Assembly: GCA_033558025.1 (NCBI GenBank)
Contig: JAUCEF010000005.1
Coordinates: 4,960,001 to 5,024,000, forward strand
Source of the DNA: Phytophthora sp. 'mugwort'
Taxonomy: Eukaryota; Oomycota; Peronosporomycetes; Peronosporales; Peronosporaceae
Length of the DNA: 64,000 bases
Reading direction: 5' to 3'
The translations under genes were made by a program, and so were the position numbers. Below are positions 1-10,960 of the stretch, one piece after another. Numbering within the stretch: position 1 is the first letter of the stretch; every line of letters begins with the position of its first letter. The notes under the pieces were generated by a model, which worked only from the letters and a program-made list of their open reading frames with translations, made no database searches and had not been told where the DNA came from.

Positions 1-430
1 GATCCGATCTGTCACAGATGAAGGCACCGTCGTGCCGGGGGCGATCTCATAGTCTGGACCGCGTGATAACGCATCGGCTAAGACGTTCTGCCTGCTAGGC
101 TTGTACTTAACCTCGAAATTGTACTCCGCAAAGAAGAAGAGCCAACGGGCCATTCTCTGAGCGAGATGAGTCGACTGCGTCGCAGTGCGTAGCGACGCAT
201 GATCAGTGTAAAACACAAACGGCTTGGAGCCGAGCAGGTGGACCCTGAATTTGACGAGCGCATACTTCATCGCAAGTAGCTCTTTGTCATGAACTGGATA
301 GTTCTTCTCTGCAGCCTTATGCTGTCGAGATTCAAACGCGATCACGCGATCACGCCCTTCAGCGTCTGCTTGCAACAAAGCACTGCCGATGGCAAAGTCC
401 GACGCGTCACAGACGATACTGAAAGGAAGA

Positions 431-1400
431 TCAGGATCTGGAGGCGCCAGGATCGGCGCCTGAAGCAGACTCTCCGTTAGTGGCTTCGAAAGCCGCTTGA
501 TGTTCGGTGTCCCAATACCGGTGCACATCTTTCTTAAGGAGATTGGACAGTGGCCTTGCCACCTCAGCATAGTTCCTGCTGTACTTGTGCAAGTAATTGG
601 CCAGCCACTTCCGTAAGTCTTTCTGGTTCTTTGGAAGCGGCCAGTCTACAATGGCCTTGACCTTAGCGGGATCTGTGCGAAGGCCTCGCTTCCCAATGAA
701 GCATCCCAGAAAGGGGATCTCTTCAGCGCCGAAGTCACACTTGTCAATGTTGGCATACAACTTGTGTGTGCGCATGCACTCGAATACCGCTCGCAGGTGC
801 TCAATGTATATCTCCGCATCAGTCTTTCCGTGCTCCGCACGACTGTGGACGAATATATTGTCGAAGTATGTCTGGGCATACGCCCGGTGGGTCTGAATAG
901 TTGCGTCACAAGACGATTGAACGTCGCAGGCGCGTTCGACAGCCCTTAGGGCATTACTAGCCACTCCCAGAGCATACCATTCGGAGTGCTGACCGCCGTA
1001 AGCGGAATATCGCTTGCTCGCATGAGCAATTGAGTATCCATCGACCAAGTCGAGGGCACTGCACCGTATACCCCGTCATGTTGTTCTGGAGAACGTCCTT
1101 CTTAGGAATAGGCGTTTGCGCCGGAATGGTGGCCGCGTTGAGCTTATTAAAAGCATGAACAATTCGCCACTAGCCGCTCGGCTTTCTGACCCAGAACGTA
1201 GGCGTTGAGAGTGGAGACTTGCTCTCGCCCACCATACCCGCCTCGTGCTTAGGACGGAAGAACGCGTCAATGACGTACGTCACACTGTTCTCGTGGCAAA
1301 GACCACTGCCTTGTCACGCAGTATTTGGTTCCAGGAACCAGGTCAATCTCATGACGTACACCTCGATCCGAGATAGCCTCGTGGGAGGCGCCTTCGAGAC
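431..1400 (-). pseudogene. gypsy reverse transcriptase fragment with altered catalytic motif
   Basis: The frame 1048-431 carries the palm and thumb of a gypsy reverse transcriptase: YFDNIFVHSRA at the catalytic position, then CDFGAEEIPFLGCFIGKRG and the WPLPKNQKDLRKWL thumb motif. The family motif is Y-x-D-D; here the second aspartate reads Asn, which should abolish polymerisation. The N-terminal fingers (about 1400-1050) are out of frame. RNase H sequence follows to position 1, also broken. Confidence 0.8.
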
Positions 1401-2339
1401 CACGTCTTGATACTCCTTCACCAAAGGGTAGTACGGATCCGAGGGGGCCTTGAGGAGCGAGGATCCTGCCCGCGCATTCATCGCCTTCTTTCTGTCCTCA
1501 AGGACTGCTTATCCAAAAGCGGCGACGAGTTTAACTCCTCTTCAGGTCGCGGAATGACCAACTCGGCTAACTCGCCGGACTTCGAGGCGTCGTCGAACTC
1601 AGCAATGGACATCTCGTCCAGGTCCAACGGAGCGTCCGCAGTGGGCATAGTTTCGAGACTGATGTCGCCATCGGCTTCCCCTGTCACTCCATTGACGAGT
1701 GTATATAGCTGCTCGCTATCACCAGGAGTCTCTTCACTCGTCATGCTAAACACATCAGTCGCCCTGCCTCTCATGGCTGACGCTCGGCGTCGTAGCCTTC
1801 TCTCCGCTGAGACGGTTTGCCTTGAAGACGTCCTAACATTCACATCAGCTGCGTCTACAGGTGATTGCATCGTGTGCGTTTGCCCGAGTCTGGTATGTCT
1901 TGACCGACAACCATCGCAGAGTTGCGATGGTCGCAGTCTTCAGCCCCTGGATTACGTGCCACGTTGCCTCCATCAGTGGGCCCTCGGCCTTGACGGCCCG
2001 GCCTACGGCCGGTCACACCACGCATGGCGTGGAGCGACAACTCGTTGTCGTGACCAATGTCACCATAACGTCGGTCGGCCATCGGATTGCCTGCCGCCCC
2101 ACATGCACCCTGAGGCCCGCGGCCTTGATGCCCCGGCATACAGCTGGCCACGCCACGCATGGCGTGTAATGACACCCCGTCATCGTGACGAGTGTCGTTG
2201 TCGTGACACATGTCACCTGTGTCACGTAGCGGGTTACCTGCCGCCCCAGTCATAGCCCACGAGCACCGCTCGGGACTTTTGTCCTCGACACTTTCAGTGT
2301 CTACAAGTTCGGTATACTCCAATGTCCAGCACGTTGACC

Positions 2340-2740
2340 GACTCGGTTCAGTGCCCGCGCCAAAAACGCTTTTGCTTCCTAGCAGAGGGGGGTTCATGAC
2401 TCACCAAAGTTCCACCAGGAGTAAAGCGCGTTGCGCCCAAGGTCTTCGACGTCAAATCTATCCATGGCTCATGGCGTTCCAGCCATACCATGCCTAGGAT
2501 GAGGTCGTACCTCGAATCCAGGTCCAGGTCCAGACAGCGTTCCACGCTAACGAAGTCGAGAAACTTGACGCCCAGGTTCACAGGAACCTTGGGCTCCGTG
2601 ACATGGGTCCCCGTCGTTAGGCGAACAGTGATGATGTCACCCTATGCTATCCGAGCGCCATATCGTATTGCTGACGTCCTTCCATCGTGGAGCGTCGAGC
2701 ATAGTTGCCCGATGCTCCGGAATCGATCAAGATGATCCAT
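2340..2740 (-). pseudogene. gypsy aspartic protease / RT linker fragment
   Basis: The minus-strand frame 2581-2348 contains YDLILGMVWLERHEPWID, the signature of the retropepsin C-terminal part and the segment leading into gypsy reverse transcriptase in oomycete elements. The active-site DSG part would lie just upstream (2600-2740) but is interrupted. The fragment sits between gag and RT of the same element. No independent function. Confidence 0.7.
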
Positions 2741-2903
2741 GGCTTCTCAAAGCCCTTCGCCGTCGCCTCAACGACGAGCAAGACCGGCTTGCATACACGT
2801 TACGTGTTAGAGAGTACGGCTTTCTCCGGGGCTGGGCCCTGTTGCACGCCACCTCTATGAGGCTCAACAGAATCCCGTTCTTCCCCAGAAGGGCGCCCCG
2901 CGC

Positions 2904-3484
2904 CTACTGAGTATCGCCGTTTCCCTGCGACGAGCCGATGGCTTGGCTCGAAGAAGAGCGACGGCACGTAGGAGCTCGACGCGACTTGCGTGACGGGCAG
3001 GTTGCCCTCAAATGGGTGGTGCTCCGGCAGATGAAGCACCGATGGACACCCGTACGCTGCTCGGCAGCATGAAGCTCAGCTTCCTCATCTTCAGCGTAGC
3101 TGAGGTCCATAGGATCCGGTCCGTCGGGTGGAGTAGCGTTAGCAACGCCCCAGTGAAGTCGAGACGACTTGAAGTTGCACTCAGTGTTCAACGCCACTTT
3201 CACGGCCTCTTCAAAGAGGAAGGGTAAGTGCGGAAGACTTCCGTCCTGGCCACGCCAGTGCGGAGGCCATTCATAAAGACTGTCACAACCACTGCCTTTG
3301 GCAGAGGATCGGCCGCCAAACCGGCGATTAGAGTTCGCAACTCCTGGAGCGAAGTCCACCAGTCCTTCTTACCCTGGCGTGTACTATGAAAGCGTGACCT
3401 CAGGCGGTACGCCTGATTAGACGGAGAGAACACTTGCGACAGCTGGAGTTTCAGCTCCTCCCAGCTCGGGAAGGCAGCGTCCAC
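2904..3484 (-). pseudogene. gag fragment with CCHC zinc knuckle (gypsy)
   Basis: Two overlapping reading frames (3484-3200 and 3359-2904) together carry a retrotransposon gag domain. The first frame has the typical gag helix region (SWEELKLQLSQVF, then FHSTRQGKKDW). The second ends with a zinc knuckle, CFICRSTTHLRATC, which fits C-x2-C-x4-H-x4-C and would bind the element's RNA. The frame switch near 3200-3360 means gag is not translated as one protein unless by frameshifting. It directly precedes protease sequence, as expected for a gypsy element. Confidence 0.8.
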
Positions 3485-3785
3485 CGACGTGCCGCACGTG
3501 AGTGCCCATATCCTCGCGCTCAGCCACCGAACCTCAAGATCGCTAGCGCCACGCGCTGTTGCTCAGTATGTCCGATCCCATCGCAATTTCGATCTCACCG
3601 ATCCACAGCATGAGGTTCTCCCTACCATATTTTTACAAGGGGGTAGATTAATCTTTCTAATGTACAGCAGGTGTTTCTAACCAGACAATCAATCCATGAC
3701 CTACATTAGGACCTTCCTTACAGTTTCTGCAAACTATGTTACAACACCATTTTCCCACTTAAGTATTCTAGCTAGTATAAGCTGG
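3485..3785. other. intergenic stretch between gypsy remnant and Crinkler pseudogene
   Basis: About 300 bp, AT-richer toward its right end. No reading frame, LTR terminus or RNA gene is recognisable. It probably contains the old junction between the gypsy element and the effector locus. Confidence 0.4.
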
Positions 3786-5790
3786 TGAAAGTGACCCTGA
3801 TGTGCGCGCTGGTTCGGGAAAAGGTCGTCTTTACTTCGATGACAAAACGAACGGGAACCGTTTGAAGGAGGAGATCGCAGCAAAGCGGCCGAAGAGGCTC
3901 AGGTGTGATGCAGTCGACATGCAGCTCTTCTTAGCGAAACAGGGCACCGCGTGGCTGCCAGACGACGAAAGTCTGGACGCTGTGCTTCAGAGTAGAAATG
4001 TCACTTCTTATGTGAAGATCACGCGTCAGAAGAGATTGGTGATTTGTTTGGCGGTAGTCCGACGCAGAAGGTGATTCACGTGCTGGTGGTGCTCCCGGAG
4101 CCGTTGGGTACAGTTGGTTCAGCGTTATTGCAGCAAGTGAATAGCGTCGCAGATCAGGATGTCGTCTGGTATGGCACGCGTGGATCGATTGTAGGAGGAG
4201 AAGGCATTGACCTCGAAGATCCACGAACGCTTTCTCGGGCCACTGTCACCGCGGATATCATCTGCCGACTCGAAGATACGCATGTCCTGCTGGTGAAAAG
4301 CCCCAGTGACTGGGAAAACTTCACTGGTGACGCTAGTGAGCCGCGCCTTGTTCAATAAACACACGGAGCAAAGGGAGAAAGCGGTTCTATTCAACTTATC
4401 AGCACTGTCGACATACGACAACGAGAATCTTGAGGAGAACTTCAAGCGGCAGTGCGGAGGGGACTGGAAGAACGCAGTGGCGACGCTTCCAACTCAAGCG
4501 AATTGTGTAGTATACCTGGTGCTGGATGAAATCCAAGTGATCTACGAAGACAAAGCAACCTGTCCGAGACGGAAATCCACTGTTTTTTTTTTTTTGGATC
4601 TGGTCAAGTACGTTCTCAGCAACAGGGCCTTCAGAATCAGAATGATGTTTGCTACATATGGCTTAGGTGTGGAATACACGCGACTCGCTACTCCAATCCA
4701 GTTCAACGATAGGATTGTGTTGGGCATCGACCAACTGAACTTTAGTCATGCCGAAGTCTCCGGTACGTCCATAAGTGGTTTAAGTGCATCACGTGCTTTG
4801 AAGGGTCGTCATCATCTGCGATGAAGGCATTCTGTACCAATTTCGAAGAGCTGACGGGTGGGCACGTTGGTCTCTGTGCGACTGCGATTAGACACTGAAT
4901 GAATTCCATGCCTCCTGTAGCAGGAGTGCAAGTGGTCTTCCATCGCCCGCCGAGTGGATTCGTATGCTGCAAAGTGAGTCACTGTATTAAGCCAACGCTA
5001 AGGCACTGTTTGAAAAGCTGACATCAACATGCGGGGCTGTGAAGGTGTTGAAAAAAAAAAAACTTGACACGGACGAGCTGGATCGACTAGAACGCATTGC
5101 TTATGGTGCCAACTCTGATTTTGATGCTGATATAGTCGAGCAATGTCTGCGACAGGGTATTCTCGCTCAACCTGAGCGGCGTTTGAGTTCTCGTCGCCAG
5201 TGATGTGGCGATTTTTCGTCAAGATGCGCGTTGGTCACATCGTCCGAGCACTTCATGTCCCCAAAACCCTTCCAGAGATGATCGCTCGAGTGATGCGATC
5301 GATCGATTACGTTAGCATCCGCCAGACGCTTGGCAGAAGTTTATGAGCGATATTCCTCTGGAAAGAGCGTGGCAAATGGAATCTTACAAGCCTGCGTATC
5401 GCTGCACACCAAGCACCTTTGTGACGTCTGTGGACATGCTGCGTTGTTTGGATCCAGTGGATTCATTAATTTTACAATTCATGAAGGTGACATCTTTTGG
5501 GACATCGAGTTGTTGCGAGAAGCCAGCAACGAACACATCGAACGATTTTCCCCTGGTGGTCTCTGCTCCCGTTGAACGAGTTCTGCCTGATTGACTTTAG
5601 ACGTGTTGCTTCGATTGACGATGTGTCGATGAGACGTATAGTGGCAGACATGCGCGACTGCGACAAGCTCTTGTCGTGTGTTATGACGCAGGAATGGCGG
5701 GTGTTGTGGTGCTTAATTCCGCGATGGATGTCGTCTATAGGATTCATTCTTAGAAAAGTTTTGAGGTTAGTTCACTTCAACGTGAATTCA
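3786..5790 (+). pseudogene. Crinkler (CRN) effector pseudogene
   Basis: Crinklers are secreted oomycete proteins that enter plant cells and act in the nucleus. The N-terminal module is recognisable: QLFLAKQG (LFLAK at 3925-3939) followed by AWLPDDE, then in another frame HVLVVLPE (4077-4100), the usual end of the translocation domain. Downstream a P-loop NTPase-like region begins near 4306 (TGKTSLVTLVSRALFNK), and C-terminal fragments continue in several frames to about 5790 (for example EFCLIDFRRVASI at about 5570). Breaks are frequent: the N-terminal frame begins with GTG rather than ATG, frames change near 3810, 4050 and 4300, and an 11-T homopolymer lies near 4583. It is a decayed copy rather than an expressed effector. 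The family call is firm; the C-terminal subtype is not. Confidence 0.82.
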
Positions 5791-5927
5791 TGATCTTGCC
5801 AATTTGGTTGTTGCATTTGAAAACTTGATGCCATTGATGCAGAAAATAAAGGTGATTTTTTTAAGGCCCACCGCTGCATCGATTATTTTTTTCATCCTGG
5901 TAAATATAAAGTTAGTAATATAGTAAG

Positions 5928-6134
5928 ATGGCGTACTCGCCCGAGCAATACCTCGCTAACAAAGAGCGCATTAAAGCAGCACAGAAGCGCTACTACCAGC
6001 GCACACGTGACGCACGCTTGTCGTATCAAAAGAGCTACGACGACAAGAATAGAGAGCAGATTCGAGCTCGCAAGCGTAAGCCCAAAACCGAACTTAGTGA
6101 AGGCGACCCTACGAAACCGAACTTAATTATTTAA
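5928..6134 (+). CDS. small basic ORF, giant-virus-like
   Basis: A 68-residue ORF with an ATG in a good AT-rich context. It is very rich in Lys, Arg and Tyr and has a repeated pattern (KERIKAAQKRYY, then YQKSYDDKNREQ), predicted to be one charged helix. Short ORFs of this composition are common in nucleocytoplasmic large DNA viruses and in viral inserts in eukaryotic genomes. That link is inference from composition only. It lies 100 bp upstream of a second ORF with a viral-looking zinc pattern, on the same strand. Expression and function are unknown; it could also be a chance ORF. Confidence 0.35.
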   Translation: MAYSPEQYLANKERIKAAQKRYYQRTRDARLSYQKSYDDKNREQIRARKRKPKTELSEGDPTKPNLII

Positions 6135-6235
6135 TAAAAAAATCAGATAAAAAGTCAACCAACGACTGACTGATAACACAACGCTTAAATTGTGCTCGAT
6201 GCACTTGGAGATCTGAGCCAGTACCATTCATCCGG

Positions 6236-6475
6236 GTGGTTTTGGCATTCGATAGAGCAATGGGAAGTGGATGCCGATGGGTAAGACCCAAAAAATATGC
6301 ATGCCCAGCTCATCGTTCTAATGTAAATCCGAGATGCTACTGTAATACCCCAATCAGCAATCAACGACACTTTCTTATTATCGATAAGGATGAAAAACAT
6401 CACTTCGTTGGCTCTGAATGTGTTAAGCTATTTGGCGGGCATTACAAAGTATGTCTCGGATGTCAACGTCGATAG
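6236..6475 (+). CDS. putative zinc-binding ORF, giant-virus-like
   Basis: A frame of about 80 residues with CYCNTPISNQ, then HHFVGSECVKLFGG, then VCLGCQRR. The spacing of C-x-C, then VGSEC and C-x2-C suggests one or two zinc sites. Short proteins with a 'CxCG...VGSEC' layout are familiar to me from giant viruses, but I could not search for matches. After the stop, another frame reads GNYKYCREYRDRG, another possible Cys site, so the original gene may have continued to about 6540 and been frameshifted. It neighbours a lysine-rich ORF of similar character. Confidence 0.35.
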   Translation: MVLAFDRAMGSGCRWVRPKKYACPAHRSNVNPRCYCNTPISNQRHFLIIDKDEKHHFVGSECVKLFGGHYKVCLGCQRR

Positions 6476-6539
6476 CGAGGCAACTATAAGTATTGCAGGG
6501 AATATCGAGACCGTGGTCTAACAAAAATAGAAAGCCTAT

Positions 6540-7416
6540 TCACTATTAGGTGTGGATGACGGCTACATTTTAAGAGACACTTTATGCGTACAGTGATCGC
6601 TTGGGTTACTGGAAGATGCGGATGTGTCTTTTTTTATGAGACTGGCTTGATTGAATCCACTACGACGACATCGATATCCGGTTCACCAACAATATGAAAG
6701 TAGCTACCACGAAGGATGCATTCACAATCACCGCAAATACGCTGGCAAAGGCATTTCACTGTACAAGCCATGACCACAGGTTGGTATGCCCTCCCAATGT
6801 CCATTGAATGAGCAGGCAAAATATCGCCGAAGTTTTTGGGCGTTCTAGGTCGTCATCTCAGGACGGTTTTTACTAAGAAGTACTTGCTCATGATACAGCC
6901 TTTTGGTAAGTGGTTTGCTCGACTAAGCAGCAAACGCTCCGAATTTTCGGCATTCAGTGTTTAAGGTTGGTAGCACGAACTCAAGTTCCAACGTGACGTA
7001 GGCTAAACTTAAGCTCAAATAGCAGAACTTCGCTACTCGGTATGGAAGCATAAGTACCGGTATCAGAGAGGTAACGATACATCACTAACTTAGAACTGCA
7101 AGCACACGGATCGATTGATTACAATTAATTCCCCGGACCACGATGGTAAATTGACGTTGTTGCCGAAATTGGACAGATTACGATATACAACGAACGCCTA
7201 TCCGATTCCAACGCCCTGGTCGCCCATAGAGAGAATTGTGCTGAAGGTTCAGGGAGCCTTCAGGATCCTGGCTCCCTTGTTGTCGCATACAAAGGTAGAG
7301 CTGTCTGTGATAACTCGGCAGCATGGGTCCCAATTTGCAGAGACCGAACATTAACATTCATTTAAAGAAGGGTGTATCAGATAAAACGACCCCGTATCTA
7401 AAAGTGCATGAGGAGA
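6540..7416 (+). pseudogene. bZIP-family fragment and otherwise featureless DNA
   Basis: Around 6660-6760 the plus strand repeats sequence also found at about 10,560-10,665: a 'catcgatatc' stretch followed by 'gtagctaccacgaaggat' and 'acaatcaccgcaaa'. That second site is the C-terminal half of a decayed bZIP gene, so this is a third, shorter relic of the same family. The rest, to 7416, shows no convincing gene. A 79-codon frame at 7115-7354 has no recognisable features. Confidence 0.55.
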
Positions 7417-8373
7417 TTAAAACTTTCCAGGTGACACCAGTCTGCTTTCCGGTGTAACATGAGCACGGTCAAATACGCAGGCTACGTCCTCCAAGTTACC
7501 AAGCAATTGCATCATTGGAGTCAACATGTCTACTGAGTACTGCAAGCTGGCCACGCGGCCCGTCTCCTCATCCCAGAAAAAGCTGACAGCTCCAGTCATC
7601 ACCAAGCGTTGGCCCAGCAATCTAGCGCCCAGATGCGCCCACGCTCCGTTCTCGAACAGGTGCGGGAACCCTTGTCGCAGTGCCTTCTCGCTCATTGTTG
7701 TAGTACTCTTGACCGTGGCAATGAGGCTATCATCTGGTCCGACATCGAGTCGCACCAGCTCGATCTCCAAATCATCATGGTACATCGACAACTGTCTCCA
7801 GTCTTCCAGCAAACTCCAAACTCCGAAGCCGGTATCTCCCGTCACGTTCTCGTCCATCGTTGCGACGAAGAAATCTCGTTGAATGAAAGAACCATGCGGC
7901 TGGCGAGCTACCATAGCAGTGCCCGTGTTGGAAGACTGAAGTGTAACCATAGGTCCCTTGTATCCGTTCCGGAAGAGACGAAAGTACTCGACTGCGATGC
8001 TCCAGACTGTAGCGTTGGTCGACACGCCGACTGAAATGGCCTCCTTTTGCAGTTTAAGGCGTTGAATCTCGTCTCGCAGCTGGCGAATTCCGATCTCGAG
8101 GTCCAGTACTTTCTTATTTTGCTTCATCTTGTGCTTTGCCTGGTGCATCCTGTTGCGCTGCCGACGCAGCTCGACAGTGGTTGCAATGCGCTTCTTCTTC
8201 GCTTCGTTTATGGCCAGGTATCTCGTATCGTCGACCTGGTGCATCGAGCTGTTGCCACCGACTGCGACGGCGAAGTGGTCAAGATACTCCGGTCTTGTAC
8301 GTTGTACAACCTGACGGATGATACCTTCGCTTAGAGTCTGCCGATTCGGTGGAAAGAGAATGCTGCTATCCAT
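7417..8373 (-). CDS. divergent oomycete bZIP transcription factor
   Basis: An uninterrupted 318-residue protein. Residues about 66-88 are a basic region, RRQRNRMHQAKHKMKQ, followed by a leucine-zipper-like coiled coil (about 88-115, LDLEIGIRQLRDEIQRL). The invariant bZIP Asn is present (Asn74), with Lys eight residues on, but the Ala of canonical factors is replaced by Gln, the Q-A-x-H/Y layout typical of expanded oomycete bZIPs. The C-terminal two-thirds (VWSIAVEYFRLFRNGY, then FGVWSLLEDWRQLSMYHDD and FFWDEETGRV) is a conserved accessory domain of unknown role. Decayed relatives lie at about 6.6 kb and 9.9-10.96 kb, so this is the surviving member of a local family. It is probably a nuclear DNA-binding regulator; its targets are unknown. 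Confidence 0.85.
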   Translation of the reverse strand: MDSSILFPPNRQTLSEGIIRQVVQRTRPEYLDHFAVAVGGNSSMHQVDDTRYLAINEAKKKRIATTVELRRQRNRMHQAKHKMKQNKKVLDLEIGIRQLRDEIQRLKLQKEAISVGVSTNATVWSIAVEYFRLFRNGYKGPMVTLQSSNTGTAMVARQPHGSFIQRDFFVATMDENVTGDTGFGVWSLLEDWRQLSMYHDDLEIELVRLDVGPDDSLIATVKSTTTMSEKALRQGFPHLFENGAWAHLGARLLGQRLVMTGAVSFFWDEETGRVASLQYSVDMLTPMMQLLGNLEDVACVFDRAHVTPESRLVSPGKF

Positions 8374-9880
8374 TGAAATTTAAGGGGGTGTTCTTGTCGG
8401 TGCCGAATTGCTAAGTGAGACTCGGCGGTCTCGGATAACCTAACGCGAGGGTGATGGAGGAATGTAATCATAATTTAGTCACGCCCCTCTCTCTCTCTAC
8501 CATGGTTCATGTATTATTCAACGATCAGACTCTCCCCCTCAAGCCAGTAGTGGTATCGATTGCAATCATGATTTAGTCACACCTCTCATTATATGTTTCA
8601 GCATCTGTCCTCCATTCGTGGTGTCGCCCACTTTCTTACAGTATTATAAAGTAATGAATAGAAATGTTTTTCTCGTTATGCCCCCTCGGCAACTTTACGA
8701 ATAGTAAAGTTGCTCGTAGCGATATTTTTTTAAACTACGACAACAAGCTCATCTTTATTTAGACATACATTAAAAAAACGTATTTAAAAAGATAGGCAGG
8801 CATGGCGGGCCATCCGCGTTTGGGAGAGTCGGAACATCACCACCGCTCTAAAATCCACTGCAGGGGAGACGAGCATGGCCAATTCGTAGAAGAATATCAT
8901 CGCGGCCGAGAAGGATATTATGTTTAGAAACTTTCATTGCCTCGACCAGTCGTCACTTCAGTTATGAAATTTTTATTTGAAGAAGAGTTTGTCTGTGATG
9001 AACACTGCTTGACTAAGTCCCGTAAGTCACTTAGTGCTACATGTATCATCAACCTCGATGTATAAACTGTTGAGTGGAATCCGATCGCATTATTTTTCAA
9101 TGATGGCACCACCCCGACTCAGTTGAGTTTGTGGGCCGAACCATAAACAGCTGGATAGCTTTCGCAAGCATTGATCGCGGCGAGCCTTCGCATCTGCCGA
9201 TTTGTAAGATTAATTGTTTCAAGTGTGTTCGTGGATTTCCCGCAGTGTTCCTAGGATTGAATGCATGACGATACGGCCAGAGCTATCTCGCAGTATGTGC
9301 TGCTTGCAACAGTCTGGCGTGTGTAGAACGTTGGGGTGACAGCAGTTGATTCGGTGAGCTTGTCTTGACGTCGCTGTTTAAGGATACCTTTCTCTCCGCC
9401 ACGATCAAAGCCCCTACGGTGAGCATTATCGTGTACGGTTTCCCACCATCTTCAAGCAGGAGTTGATTTTTGGCTCGTTTAGTTTTGTTCGGGCCTTCTC
9501 CGGAATGCTATGCTGCTTTTTTCCGTGTGACAAATCCGAAGCTGAATAGACCCTACAGTGTCATCACGAAACGCGTTATCTCTTATGATGTCAACAACTA
9601 TCATTAAGTAGAGCATTACTATGTACACTGCACGCTCAGATCAGCGAAGAGGTCAGCGAAGAGGTCAGTCATTCGGAAGATGATTTCGAAAGATGTGTCA
9701 AATCATTTTGGCGACGTGAAGTATCTCACCTGCAATGTCGTAAAGTGGTAGTACGTTCTCCAAACGTTTCGGCTCCAGCTTTCATTCGGTTGGCACGATT
9801 TTACCTCCACCTTCGAGAGCCGTTGCACCACAAACGCCCGGTCGTAAGAATGGACACCACCCCTGGGCTTTAACCAAGTG
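8374..9880. other. intergenic region with short direct repeats and decayed coding-like DNA
   Basis: The first 200 bp would hold the promoter of the leftward bZIP gene. A 26-bp motif recurs 98 bp apart (8465-8490 and 8563-8588), sharing 'atttagtcac'. A CT microsatellite lies near 8487-8498. Between about 8800 and 9700, open stretches interrupted by single stops on the plus strand (for example GRTINSWIAFASIDRGEP near 9130) look like an old gene. I do not recognise its family. Confidence 0.4.
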
Positions 9881-9882
9881 GC

Positions 9883-10960
9883 TTGCTGTTCAACTTGATA
9901 CTCGATGTGAAGCACAATCAGTCAGCCTTTGACGAATCCCGACAGTATGAAGAAGACTGGGGCCGATTGCCATCTTCGCATTGCACACGCAACCACACCT
10001 ACTCAAGGTGGAGGTCACTGGAAGTTGCGAGACGCACCGCTACAACGAGAGACTACCGCGACGGCGTTATTCAAGGCGTTTCCTACTTTCCGAGAACCGG
10101 CTGTACCTACGGACAGCAAGAGGCTCTCGAGCCGTCGATAGTATTCCAACTGGACGATGAGGATGCCCGTGAAGTTGCCAAAGAGGAGCTCCGCAAACAT
10201 CGTGGTCGGATTCATCAGGCGAGGCATATTTTGAAGGAGCGCAAGCTGGTCACAGACCTCGAGATAGTGTCAACAAGCTACAAAAACAGATTGACGAACT
10301 TGACTTGCAGCATCAAATTACCCAGCTGAATGTTTCGGCAACTTCCTCAATTTGGAAGTGGTGTTGGAGTACTTTCGACTCTTTCGGAACGGCTACACGT
10401 CACCTGGGAAGAATTTCGAATTGGATTACACCAGCCACGTGAGCCGCCAGCACAAAGGAATTTCTGTAAGCAGCAATGGCGTCGGAAGTACTTGGTCAAA
10501 CTGGACGCGGCGTCGAGTCTTTTCTTGAAGATTGGAGACTGGTTTCACTCTACCATCAGGACATCGATATCAGGCTCGTCAGGCTTGAGCAGCACCCCAA
10601 CAATATGTTAGTAGCTACCACGAAGGATACACTCACAATCACCGCAAACACGCTGCGTAACGTGTTCCCTCATCTAGTGGACACCGAAGCCGGCAAGGCC
10701 CTTGCAGTCAAGGTACTGGGTCAGTATTCACAATTCATGGATCTCTGCGATTCCCATCCTACGTCGTCCATTCACGCATTCTCTTGCATAGTATAGAATG
10801 GGACCAAGAGATTGGTCGTGTCGTTAGTATTCACTACAAAGCAGACATGTTGACGCCGATGATAAACCTGCTAGGGGGCCTGGAGGACGTGTCTAGGGTA
10901 TTTGAAAGCGCTTTCGTATCTCCAGAATGCCAATTAGTAGGTATCTAGGAAATCGTACTG
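9883..10960 (+). pseudogene. decayed bZIP-family gene
   Basis: This matches the intact bZIP at 7417-8373 along its length but in at least three frames. A basic region and partial zipper appear at about 10,185-10,270 (HRGRIHQARHILKERK, LVTDLE). The accessory domain follows at 10,476-10,730 (SFLEDWRLVSLYHQDIDIRLVRLEQ, here cited only by ends: SFLEDW...VRLEQ), then a frame-shifted tail near 10,800-10,950. At the invariant Asn position this copy has Gly, which would weaken DNA contact even if it were expressed. It is in opposite orientation to the intact copy. Frameshifts make it a pseudogene. Confidence 0.75.

Larger units (their letters stand above)
1..3484 (-). mobile_element. Ty3/gypsy LTR retrotransposon, truncated and decayed
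   Basis: Read on the minus strand, the domains come in Ty3/gypsy order: gag (3484-2904) with a CCHC zinc knuckle, aspartic protease and linker (about 2740-2340), reverse transcriptase (about 1400-430), then RNase H running off the left edge of the window. No LTR is seen at the gag end (3490-3800), and the other end lies outside the window. Frames change several times between gag and RT, so no complete polyprotein remains. It is a dead or partial copy. The order RT before RNase H with a gypsy-type CCHC gag excludes copia and LINE elements. Integrase would lie beyond position 1 and cannot be assessed. Confidence 0.9.
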
